This document shows positions 7,652 through 13,704 of a stretch of DNA of 13,791 bases, in pieces. Source of the stretch: an uncultured Lachnospiraceae bacterium (lineage in GTDB: Bacteria; Bacillota; Clostridia; Lachnospirales; Lachnospiraceae); the NCBI GenBank assembly GCA_902803155.1, contig CADCOU010000321.1, positions 1 to 13,791 of the forward strand. The letters are read 5' to 3'. The translations under genes and the position numbers were made by a program. Position 1 is the first letter of the stretch. The number at the start of each line of letters is the position of its first letter. The notes under the pieces are model-generated. The model ran no database searches. It saw only the letters and a list, made by a program, of their open reading frames with translations, and was not told where the DNA came from.

Positions 7652-7660
7652 TAATGCGTC

Positions 7661-7685
7661 CGTAAAACAGTTCTGAGTTTTTACG
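7661..7685 (+). other. A/T-rich stem-loop between hom and gpmI
   Basis: CGTAAAA at 7661-7667 pairs perfectly with TTTTACG at 7679-7685 across an 11-base loop. It sits within the 81-base gap between hom and gpmI. The stem is weak and lacks a following T run, so it is not a convincing terminator. It could instead be a binding site near the gpmI promoter; I see no clear -35/-10 pair there. Confidence 0.3.
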
Positions 7686-7732
7686 AGAGCGGAAAGCATA
7701 TATCTTAATCAGACAATGGAAGGGGAACAGAG

Positions 7733-9274
7733 ATGAGTAAGAGACCAACCGTATTAATGATCCTTGATGGCTATGGACTGAACCCGAGACCTGACCACAA
7801 TGCGGTCGCTGAGGCCAATAAACCGGTCATGGACCGCCTTATGAAGGAATACCCGTTTGTACAGGGACAGGCCAGCGGACTGTATGTAGGCCTTCCGGAC
7901 GGACAGATGGGCAATTCTGAGGTCGGACACCTGAACATGGGTGCAGGCCGTATCGTATACCAGGACCTGACCCGCATCACCAAAGCCATCCAGGACGGTG
8001 ACTTCTTTGAAAATGAAGTCCTCCTGAAGGCAATGGAGAATGTAAAGAAGAATAACAGTCAGCTGCATCTGTACGGACTGCTGTCCGACGGCGGTGTTCA
8101 CAGCCACAATACGCATGTGTACGCGCTGCTGGAGATGGCAAAGCGTCACGGCATCGACAAGGTCTTCGTTCACGCGTTCCTGGACGGACGTGACACGCCT
8201 CCTGAGAGCGGCGCTGACTACGCACAGGAGCTGCAGGACAAGATGGATGAGATCGGAGTCGGCAAGTTCGGCGTGATCTCCGGAAGATATTATGCGATGG
8301 ACCGCGATAACCGCTGGGACCGTATCGAGAAGGCGTACCGCGCACTTACGCTCGGAGAGGGCATCCCGGCTGTGTCCGGCGTGCAGGCGATCAAAGATTC
8401 GTACGCACAGGGTGTGACAGATGAGTTTGTCGTACCGGCTGTCGTCATGGAAGACGGAAAGCCGGTCACCACGATCGGGGATGGCGACTCCATCATCTTC
8501 TTCAATTTCCGCCCGGACCGCGCAAGGGAGATTACCCGCTGCTTCTGCATCGATGATTTTGACAAGTTCGACAGAGGACCGAGGAAACAGGTCTACTACG
8601 CATGCTTCACCGATTATGACGTCACGATCCCGAATAAGGAGATCGCGTTCCCGAAGGTTGAGATCACAGAGACCTTCGGTGAGTTCCTCGCACAGCACAA
8701 TATGACGCAGGCGCGTATCGCCGAGACGGAAAAGTACGCGCATGTAACCTTCTTCTTCAACGGCGGAGTGGAGGAACCGAATCCCGGCGAAGACCGCATC
8801 CTTGTTAAGAGCCCGAAGGTTGCCACCTATGACCTGCAGCCTGAGATGAGTGCCCCGGAGGTCTGCGACCGCTTCGTTGAGGCAATCAGGTCCGGCAAAT
8901 ATGACGTTATCATCACCAACTTTGCCAATCCGGATATGGTAGGGCATACCGGTGTGGAAGAAGCGGCCATCAAGGCGATCGAGGCTGTCGACAAATGCGT
9001 CGGCAGGGTCGTGGATGCCATCCTGGAGGTAAACGGACAGATGTTCATCACTGCCGACCACGGCAATGCGGAGCAGTTGATCGATTACGAGACCGGAGAG
9101 CCGTTTACCGCACATACCACCAACCCCGTACCGTTCATCCTTGTAAATGCGGATCCGTCCTTTACCCTTCGCGAGGGAGGCGCACTGTGCGATATCATCC
9201 CGACTATGATCGAGATGATGGGCATGGAGCAGCCGAAGGAAATGACCGGAAAGAGCCTGATCGTGCGGAAATAA
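7733..9274 (+). CDS. gpmI: 2,3-bisphosphoglycerate-independent phosphoglycerate mutase
   Basis: This gene encodes a 513-residue cytoplasmic phosphoglycerate mutase of the alkaline-phosphatase superfamily, which converts 3-phosphoglycerate to 2-phosphoglycerate using Mn2+ ions and a phosphoserine intermediate. The metal ligand D12 (LDGYG), the catalytic S62 in DGQMGNSEVGH, H123 in LLSDGGVHSH, the DGRDTPP loop (151-157), FNFRPDRARE and the C-terminal metal site ITADHGNAEQ are all present, and length is typical. AAGGGG at 7720-7725 lies 7 bases before the ATG. In many clostridia this gene directly follows tpiA; here about 6.6 kb of unrelated genes lie between. No terminator follows: the NusG-II-domain gene starts 37 bases later, so read-through is likely. 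Confidence 0.98.
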   Translation: MSKRPTVLMILDGYGLNPRPDHNAVAEANKPVMDRLMKEYPFVQGQASGLYVGLPDGQMGNSEVGHLNMGAGRIVYQDLTRITKAIQDGDFFENEVLLKAMENVKKNNSQLHLYGLLSDGGVHSHNTHVYALLEMAKRHGIDKVFVHAFLDGRDTPPESGADYAQELQDKMDEIGVGKFGVISGRYYAMDRDNRWDRIEKAYRALTLGEGIPAVSGVQAIKDSYAQGVTDEFVVPAVVMEDGKPVTTIGDGDSIIFFNFRPDRAREITRCFCIDDFDKFDRGPRKQVYYACFTDYDVTIPNKEIAFPKVEITETFGEFLAQHNMTQARIAETEKYAHVTFFFNGGVEEPNPGEDRILVKSPKVATYDLQPEMSAPEVCDRFVEAIRSGKYDVIITNFANPDMVGHTGVEEAAIKAIEAVDKCVGRVVDAILEVNGQMFITADHGNAEQLIDYETGEPFTAHTTNPVPFILVNADPSFTLREGGALCDIIPTMIEMMGMEQPKEMTGKSLIVRK

Positions 9275-9311
9275 GACTTCATTTGTACCTGAGCAGGAAG
9301 TGGAAAGAGTA

Positions 9312-9680
9312 ATGTGGAAAAGAGATGCAGCGCTGCTGGCCGGCTTTCTGGCGGCCGGAGCAGCGCTGTTTTTCATTTTCCGGATCAGCAGGCCGGAAGG
9401 CGCTTCTGCCGTAGTGCGCGTGAGCGGACAGCAGTATGCGGCATATGATCTGGGAGAGGACCGGACCGTTGAGATTCAGGGAAAGGACGGCGGGACCAAC
9501 CTGCTGGAGATTCGCGGCGGAAAGGCTTCGATCACGGAGGCGAGCTGTCCGGACAGACTCTGTATGCGTCAGGGCAGTGTAAGCAGACAGGGGGAATGTA
9601 TCATCTGTCTGCCGAACGAGGTGGTTGTGGAGATCACAGGAACGAAGGAGGAGCTTCCGTATGATGCTGTTGCGGGGTGA
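9312..9680 (+). CDS. Membrane-anchored NusG domain II protein (EetA-like)
   Basis: This gene encodes a 122-residue protein with one N-terminal transmembrane segment (about 6-24) and an outward-facing NusG_II domain (formerly DUF1312). The signature is the cysteine-bearing stretch SCPDRLCMRQG then GECIICLPNEVVVEI, with C79, C84, C96 and C99. Despite the name these proteins are not transcription factors. As I recall, EetA of the Listeria extracellular electron transfer locus is of this type. The start is uncertain: GTG at 9300 would add four residues, but AGGA there is only one base away, whereas ATG at 9312 has AGGAAG at 9295-9300 and GGAAAG at 9302-9307 upstream. Its 3' end overlaps the next gene by 20 bases, pointing to coupled translation. 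Function in electron transfer is inferred from context. Confidence 0.85.
   Translation: MWKRDAALLAGFLAAGAALFFIFRISRPEGASAVVRVSGQQYAAYDLGEDRTVEIQGKDGGTNLLEIRGGKASITEASCPDRLCMRQGSVSRQGECIICLPNEVVVEITGTKEELPYDAVAG
9645..9651 (+). promoter_or_regulatory. Ribosome binding site that sets the start of the Gx-family gene
   Basis: AAGGAGG is a full consensus Shine-Dalgarno sequence inside the end of the NusG-II gene, 9 bases before the ATG at 9661. It favours that start over an in-frame ATG at 9625, which would lengthen the protein with an implausible 12-residue arginine-rich extension, and it implies coupled translation of the two genes. Confidence 0.8.
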
Positions 9681-10242
9681 GGAGAGGCAATCGTCCGGAA
9701 CAGGAAAGACTGGGAGTGAAAACTGCAGACGAGACAGCAGTTCCGCTTCGTGGATCGCGTCCAGAGGGCTGCTGATCGCGCTTGCCATGATCCTGTCGTG
9801 GGCCGAAGCGCAGATCCCTGTTTTTTTTGCGGTCCCCGGGATGAAGCTCGGGCTTACAAACCTGGTTGTCCTGATTGCGCTCTACAGGCTGAGCGCTGCG
9901 GATGCGCTGCTGCTGAACCTGGTCAGGATCCTGCTGGTCTCCCTGACGTTCGGAAACATGTTCTCTATGATCTACAGTCTCGCCGGGGGGATTCTTAGTT
10001 TTCTGGCCATGCTTTTTCTGAAGCGGTCAGGCCGCTTCCGTATGATCACGGTCAGTATCGCGGGCGGAGTATTTCACAATGTCGGGCAGATCATCGTTGC
10101 CATCGTGGTACTCGGCAGCAGATACGCGGCTTATTACCTTCCGGTTCTGTGGATGAGCGGCATTGCCGCCGGCGCAGTGATCGGACTGATCAGCGGACTT
10201 GTTCTTCAGAGACTCCCGCGCGATTCCGGCAGAAGCATATAG
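9661..10242 (+). CDS. Gx transporter / Hpre_diP_synt_I family membrane protein (EetB-like)
   Basis: This gene encodes a 193-residue membrane protein of the pfam Hpre_diP_synt_I group, now often called Gx transporter family. After a polar 30-residue N-terminus there are about five to six hydrophobic helices (roughly 35-52, 64-78, 84-97, 102-120, 131-151, 158-182). Family-typical motifs are IPVFFAVPGMKLGLTNLVVLIAL and GGVFHNVGQI. The old name, heptaprenyl diphosphate synthase component I, came from gene neighbourhood, and I do not treat it as proven. As I recall, EetB of the Listeria electron transfer locus is in this family and sits beside EetA, matching the arrangement here. It overlaps the preceding gene by 20 bases. 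The N-terminal polar extension is longer than usual. The likely role is in moving a quinone, flavin or electrons at the membrane; this is inference. Confidence 0.86.
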   Translation: MMLLRGEERQSSGTGKTGSENCRRDSSSASWIASRGLLIALAMILSWAEAQIPVFFAVPGMKLGLTNLVVLIALYRLSAADALLLNLVRILLVSLTFGNMFSMIYSLAGGILSFLAMLFLKRSGRFRMITVSIAGGVFHNVGQIIVAIVVLGSRYAAYYLPVLWMSGIAAGAVIGLISGLVLQRLPRDSGRSI

Positions 10243-10267
10243 AGAGAATCAGAACATCGCTTTGCAG

Positions 10268-10290
10268 CAGGAACGCCGATGGCGTTCCTG
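10268..10290 (+). terminator. Perfect 10-bp hairpin between the Gx gene and apbE
   Basis: CAGGAACGCC at 10268-10277 pairs perfectly with GGCGTTCCTG at 10281-10290 around a three-base GAT loop, 26 bases after the Gx stop. It is followed by ATTTATGGG, which has too few T residues for a strong terminator. It may partly terminate or process the message so that apbE is made at a different level from the upstream genes. Confidence 0.45.
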
Positions 10291-10325
10291 ATTTATGGGA
10301 CAAACAGTATGTCCCGGGAGGGAGA

Positions 10326-10355
10326 ATGGAAAAAATACGGAGAGAAGACAGATGA
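10326..10355 (+). CDS. Nine-codon leader ORF overlapping the apbE start
   Basis: ATG at 10326 opens a nine-residue frame, MEKIRREDR, which ends in TGA at 10353-10355. That stop shares the bases ATGA with the apbE start at 10352. GGAGG at 10317-10321 precedes it with a short 4-base gap, and the region GGGAGGGAG is an unusually rich ribosome binding stretch. The arrangement is that of a leader peptide coupled to the downstream gene. It could be a chance ORF, since short frames are common, and apbE also has its own site at 10339-10344. Confidence 0.35.
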   Translation: MEKIRREDR

Positions 10356-11503
10356 ATGCGGAAAAGAAGTCTTTATTCATCCACAGCAGGGGGAAACAGA
10401 TCGCTGCTGCAGCAGCTGCGGTGATCCTGTGCGCTGTATTCTTTTTCTTTGTATCCGGCAAAGGAAAGAAAAAAACAGTCTCTGCTTCGGAGGAACTGTT
10501 TGCGATGGATACGGTCATGACAGTATCCGCGGTCGGAGAAAGAGCAGAGGAAGCCGTAAAAGCGTCCGTGGAGGAGATACGCAGACTGGATGCTCTGTGG
10601 AGCGTCGGGAAAGAAGACAGCGAGATATCCCGCCTGAACAGGCATGAAAGCGTCGAACTGAGTGAAGATACCGCGAGACTTCTTGAAAGAGCGGTTGAGA
10701 TCGGCTCTGATACGGACGGCGCGTTTGATATCACGATCTATCCGCTGATGGAGGCTTGGGGGTTTACTACAGGAGAGTACCGTGTCCCGTCAGAGGCGGA
10801 ACTGGAAGAACTGCTGCAGCATGTGGACGTGCACTCACTGGATGATCCCGGATCCGGGACAGCAGGGACATCTGCGGAGACTTCCGGCAGAGATACGGAT
10901 GGAACAGAGGCCGGATCGGATCTTCGGCAGGGATATACTCTGCCTGAAGATGTGCAGATCGATCCGGGCGGTATCGCAAAGGGCTATACATCGGATCGGA
11001 TCATGGAGATCTTTGAAGAATACGGCATATCCGGGGGGCTCATCTCGCTTGGCGGCAATGTGGAAGCCTGGCATACCAGGGAAGACGGTTCTGCATGGAG
11101 GGTTGGCATCCGAAATCCGGATCCTTCGCATCCTGCGCTTTCCTCAGCGGAACTGGTCGGTGTCGTGGAGGCGGAGGACAGGGCAGTCATCACCTCCGGA
11201 GGCTACGAACGTTTCTTTGAGAAGGATGGAACCACTTATCATCACATCCTGGATCCTTATACAGGCAGGCCGGCAGAGGGAGGACTCATCAGCGTGACGA
11301 TCGTCAGCAGCGACGGGTGCCTTGCGGACGGATTATCAACTGCGCTGTTCGTGATGGGACGGGATAAGGCGCTTGATTACTGGAAAGAACACAGCGGGGA
11401 ATTCGACGCGGTGCTCGTCGAAGAGGACGGGAGCATCTCCGTGACATCCGGGCTGGAGGAAATTTTCACGTCTGACCTTCCGTTTACAGTGATTACGTCA
11501 TGA
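10352..11503 (+). CDS. apbE: FAD:protein FMN transferase (ApbE), membrane-anchored
   Basis: This gene encodes a 383-residue ApbE/Ftp enzyme that moves FMN from FAD onto a Thr or Ser of extracytosolic redox proteins, using Mg2+. A hydrophobic N-terminal segment (about 15-35) followed by GKGKKK anchors or exports it; the cysteine C27 lacks a proper lipobox, so it is not a clear lipoprotein. Family motifs are FAMDTVMTV (50-58), GAFDITIYPLMEAWGF (123-138), VQIDPGGIAKGYTSDRI (201-217), GGLISLGGNVEAW (228-240), HHILDPYTGRPAEGG (297-311) and DGCLADGLSTALF (321-333), where the metal-binding Asp lies. A Gly/Ser/Thr/Asp-rich insert at 166-193 is unusual. GGAGAG at 10339-10344 with a 7-base gap sets the ATG; a longer in-frame start at 10295 is less likely. 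No FMN-binding target gene is seen here. Confidence 0.95.
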   Translation: MNAEKKSLFIHSRGKQIAAAAAAVILCAVFFFFVSGKGKKKTVSASEELFAMDTVMTVSAVGERAEEAVKASVEEIRRLDALWSVGKEDSEISRLNRHESVELSEDTARLLERAVEIGSDTDGAFDITIYPLMEAWGFTTGEYRVPSEAELEELLQHVDVHSLDDPGSGTAGTSAETSGRDTDGTEAGSDLRQGYTLPEDVQIDPGGIAKGYTSDRIMEIFEEYGISGGLISLGGNVEAWHTREDGSAWRVGIRNPDPSHPALSSAELVGVVEAEDRAVITSGGYERFFEKDGTTYHHILDPYTGRPAEGGLISVTIVSSDGCLADGLSTALFVMGRDKALDYWKEHSGEFDAVLVEEDGSISVTSGLEEIFTSDLPFTVITS

Positions 11504-11632
11504 GATTGAAGTTTTCACAAATTCAAAAAATCTTATTCACAGATACGACACAAAGGAACACTATCCTGTGACTAACGATATGGAGAAATGCATCAACACA
11601 TATTCTCATCAGCTTTGGAAAGGGGTTTCATC

Positions 11633-13024
11633 ATGAAGAACAGAAACAGGATAGCAGCAGTTGTCACAGGAGCGGTGCTTGCAGGCGCTCTCATGATAGG
11701 ACAGATCGCTCCGTCCGTATACGCAGAGGACGGAGAGACGACTCTTACAGTGACCGAGACAGAGGAAGCGGCTGAAGAAGAGGCGGTTGAAGAAGAGGTA
11801 AAAGAAACAGAAAAGCAGACGGAAGAGAAGAAGGTCTACGAACAGCTTGAGACCACCAACTCATCAGACGCGGTCGTCACGGCGATCGATGTTTCCGGAG
11901 TTGTGGAAGCGGTCATGCCCTCGATCGTTACGGTATCCGAGAAGAGCGTACAGGAGATCGAGACATATTTCGGAATGTCACAGTCAGTTGAGGTGGAAGG
12001 CGCTGCAAGCGGATTCATCATCGCACAGAACGATGATGAGCTTCTGATCGCTACGAACAATCACGTAGTAGAGGACTCTACAGAGGTTACGGTTGCATTC
12101 TCCGCAGAGGCGGAAGATCCGGATAACCTGCTGGCTCCGGCCAGAGTAAAAGGTACCGACGCAAAGACAGACCTGGCCGTGATCGCGGTTAATCTGGAAG
12201 ATATCAATGAGGACGTCCTGAAGCAGCTGAAGATCGCGGTGCTCGGAAGTTCCGACAAGCTGAAAGTCGGTCAGACCGCCATTACCATCGGCAACTCTCT
12301 GGGAGAGGGAATCTCCGTCACGTCCGGTATCATCAGCGCCCTGAACGTGGAGATCACTATGGAAGACGGTTCCAAGTTTACCGAGTTCCAGACCGACGGT
12401 GCCGCGAACCAGGGCCAGAGCGGCGGAGCTATTGTGAATGCGAAGGGCGAAGTGATCGGTATCTTCAGCGCAGGCTATCTGGACGGCGATAACATGGGCT
12501 ATGCGATCCCGATCAGCACAGCGATCCCGGTCCTTCAGGATCTGATCAACCGCGAGACCAGGGATATCGTAGAAGAACACGGCTACATGGGAATCACCGT
12601 TGTCGCGGTATCAGCCGAAGCAAGCGAGTACTACAACATTCCGGAAGGTGCTTATATCTATGAAGTCTCTGACGGTTCCGCAGGCGATAAGGCCGGACTG
12701 AAGAAGGGCGACATCATCGTCGGGTTTGACGGCATTACCATCGATTCCCAGGAAGCTCTTCTCCGCCAGATCAACTATTATGAGCCGGGCGAGACCGTGG
12801 AAGTGAAGATCATGCGTGGTGACGGAAGCGGCTACGAAGAGCAGACTGTCGAGATCACTCTGGAAGATGCTCCGGAAGAAGTCAAGGCTCAGAAGAAGCC
12901 TGAGAAGAAAGACAATGATGAGGACGGCGAACTGCAGCATGATCCGGATGACCCGTTCGGAAGGGATCCGTTCGACGGACTGTTCGGCGATATCTGGGGA
13001 GATCAGGAAAACGGAGACTTCTGA
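11633..13024 (+). CDS. htrA: HtrA/DegP-type serine protease with PDZ domain
   Basis: This gene encodes a 463-residue exported S1C protease, the family that degrades or refolds misfolded envelope proteins. The N-terminus is signal-like (hydrophobic 7-30, ending SVYAED). Next is a very acidic linker (about 41-66). The protease domain has the catalytic triad H144 (NNHVVED), D180 (KTDLAVI) and S263 (GQSGGAI); the usual GNSGG appears as GQSGG, and activity should be retained. A PDZ domain spans about 310-412 (GAYIYEVSDGSAGDKAGLKKGDIIVGFDG). The tail after 413 is charged, then has repeated DPF/FGD units ending in GDF. AAGGGG at 11620-11625 and the signal peptide place the start at 11633 rather than the in-frame ATG at 11588, which would put 15 residues in front. 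A predicted smpB promoter begins 9 bases after the stop. Confidence 0.94.
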   Translation: MKNRNRIAAVVTGAVLAGALMIGQIAPSVYAEDGETTLTVTETEEAAEEEAVEEEVKETEKQTEEKKVYEQLETTNSSDAVVTAIDVSGVVEAVMPSIVTVSEKSVQEIETYFGMSQSVEVEGAASGFIIAQNDDELLIATNNHVVEDSTEVTVAFSAEAEDPDNLLAPARVKGTDAKTDLAVIAVNLEDINEDVLKQLKIAVLGSSDKLKVGQTAITIGNSLGEGISVTSGIISALNVEITMEDGSKFTEFQTDGAANQGQSGGAIVNAKGEVIGIFSAGYLDGDNMGYAIPISTAIPVLQDLINRETRDIVEEHGYMGITVVAVSAEASEYYNIPEGAYIYEVSDGSAGDKAGLKKGDIIVGFDGITIDSQEALLRQINYYEPGETVEVKIMRGDGSGYEEQTVEITLEDAPEEVKAQKKPEKKDNDEDGELQHDPDDPFGRDPFDGLFGDIWGDQENGDF

Positions 13025-13033
13025 TTGCCCAAG

Positions 13034-13062
13034 TTGTAATCGAAAACCTGCTGTGATACACT
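13034..13062 (+). promoter_or_regulatory. Promoter-like sequence for smpB
   Basis: TTGTAA at 13034-13039 and TACACT at 13057-13062 are separated by 17 bases, and TG at 13054-13055 makes an extended -10. The same -10, TACACT, is seen before ssrA. A predicted start near 13069 leaves a leader of about 80 bases before smpB. Confidence 0.5.
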
Positions 13063-13070
13063 GAGCAGGT
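13046..13070 (+). promoter_or_regulatory. Inverted repeat spanning the smpB promoter -10
   Basis: ACCTGCT at 13046-13052 and AGCAGGT at 13064-13070 are exact inverted repeats separated by 11 bases that include the -10 box. GTG at 13053-13055 and CAC at 13059-13061 extend the symmetry inwards. The size and position suit a dimeric regulator binding site over the promoter, but it could equally be an RNA hairpin after htrA. Confidence 0.4.
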
Positions 13071-13101
13071 ATCCGAACTGAAATGAATGTTGGATGATAT
13101 A

Positions 13102-13133
13102 CAGACATCCCTGTTTTGATACAGGGATGTCTG
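13102..13133 (+). terminator. Perfect 13-bp hairpin between htrA and smpB
   Basis: CAGACATCCCTGT at 13102-13114 pairs perfectly with ACAGGGATGTCTG at 13121-13133 around a six-base loop. It is followed by CTTTGCAC, a poor T run. It may end the htrA message, but it ends 15 bases before the smpB ATG and would lie in the smpB leader if the promoter at 13034-13062 is real. Confidence 0.6.
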
Positions 13134-13148
13134 CTTTGCACAAACGAT

Positions 13149-13625
13149 ATGGGAAAAGAGACGAAGAAAGCGCCGGTCAGACTGGTCGCCAATAATAAAA
13201 AAGCTTATCACGACTATTTTATCGAGGAGAAGTTCGAGGCTGGACTTGCCCTGGCCGGGACGGAAGTCAAGTCCCTCAGGATGGGGAAATGCTCGATCAA
13301 AGAGTCCTATATCCAGATCGTAAACGGCGAGGCGATCATCTACGGGATGCACGTCAGCCCGTACGAGAAGGGAAACATTTTCAATAAGGATCCTCTCCGT
13401 CCGAAGAAGCTGCTTCTTCACAAAAAAGAGATCGGCAAGCTGCTTGGCGCGGTTACGCAGCAGGGATATACGATCGTCCCGCTGCAGGTCTATTTCAAGG
13501 GAAGCCTTGCAAAATGTGAGATCGGTATCGCAAAGGGCAAAAAGCTCTACGACAAGAGGGCAGATATTGCCAGGAAAGACGCGAAGCGGGATATGGAGAG
13601 AGCATTCAAGGATTATAACCGGTAG
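13149..13625 (+). CDS. smpB: SsrA-binding protein SmpB
   Basis: This gene encodes a 158-residue small protein that binds tmRNA and carries it into stalled ribosomes for trans-translation. The N-terminal RLVANNKKAYHDYFIEEKFEAGL segment, GTEVKSLR, the SPYEKGN loop and the basic C-terminal tail (KKLYDKRADIARKDAKRDMER) are family hallmarks, and length is typical. The ATG at 13149 matches the usual protein start, but it has no recognisable Shine-Dalgarno sequence. An in-frame TTG at 13116 would start inside a hairpin and add 11 unlikely residues, so I reject it. The tmRNA gene ssrA begins 79 bases downstream, so RNA and protein partner sit side by side. Confidence 0.97.
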   Translation: MGKETKKAPVRLVANNKKAYHDYFIEEKFEAGLALAGTEVKSLRMGKCSIKESYIQIVNGEAIIYGMHVSPYEKGNIFNKDPLRPKKLLLHKKEIGKLLGAVTQQGYTIVPLQVYFKGSLAKCEIGIAKGKKLYDKRADIARKDAKRDMERAFKDYNR

Positions 13626-13659
13626 CGGATGACGTACCATATGTCCTCAGAATGGTTGC

Positions 13660-13688
13660 TTGACCGGTGCCTGATTATCGAATACACT
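13660..13688 (+). promoter_or_regulatory. Promoter-like sequence for ssrA
   Basis: TTGACC at 13660-13665 and TACACT at 13683-13688 are separated by 17 bases. Transcription would start near 13695, about ten bases before the mature tmRNA 5' end at 13705, which fits removal of a short 5' leader by RNase P. Confidence 0.6.
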
Positions 13689-13704
13689 TAACATAACTGA
13701 ATAC

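Noticed and set aside
7754..9376. A 540-codon open frame on the minus strand opposite gpmI
   Set aside because: It lies almost wholly over a fully intact gpmI and shows no domain or good start. Long antisense frames are expected where third codon positions are G/C-rich.
9625..9660. Longer in-frame start for the Gx-family protein
   Set aside because: The extension is arginine-rich and lies inside the upstream gene, while the consensus AAGGAGG at 9645-9651 points to 9661.
10279..10647. A 122-codon plus-strand frame overlapping the start of apbE
   Set aside because: It is out of frame with the well-supported apbE, is rich in Cys, Arg and Gly without any domain, and has no start signal.
11588..11632. 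Earlier in-frame ATG for htrA
   Set aside because: It has GGAG only two bases away and would put 15 residues in front of a clean signal peptide that has a well-spaced ribosome binding site at 11620-11625.
11504..11632. Promoter before htrA
   Set aside because: Candidates such as TTGAAG at 11506 with TCTTAT at 11531 have a 19-base gap and a poor -10, so support is too weak to list.
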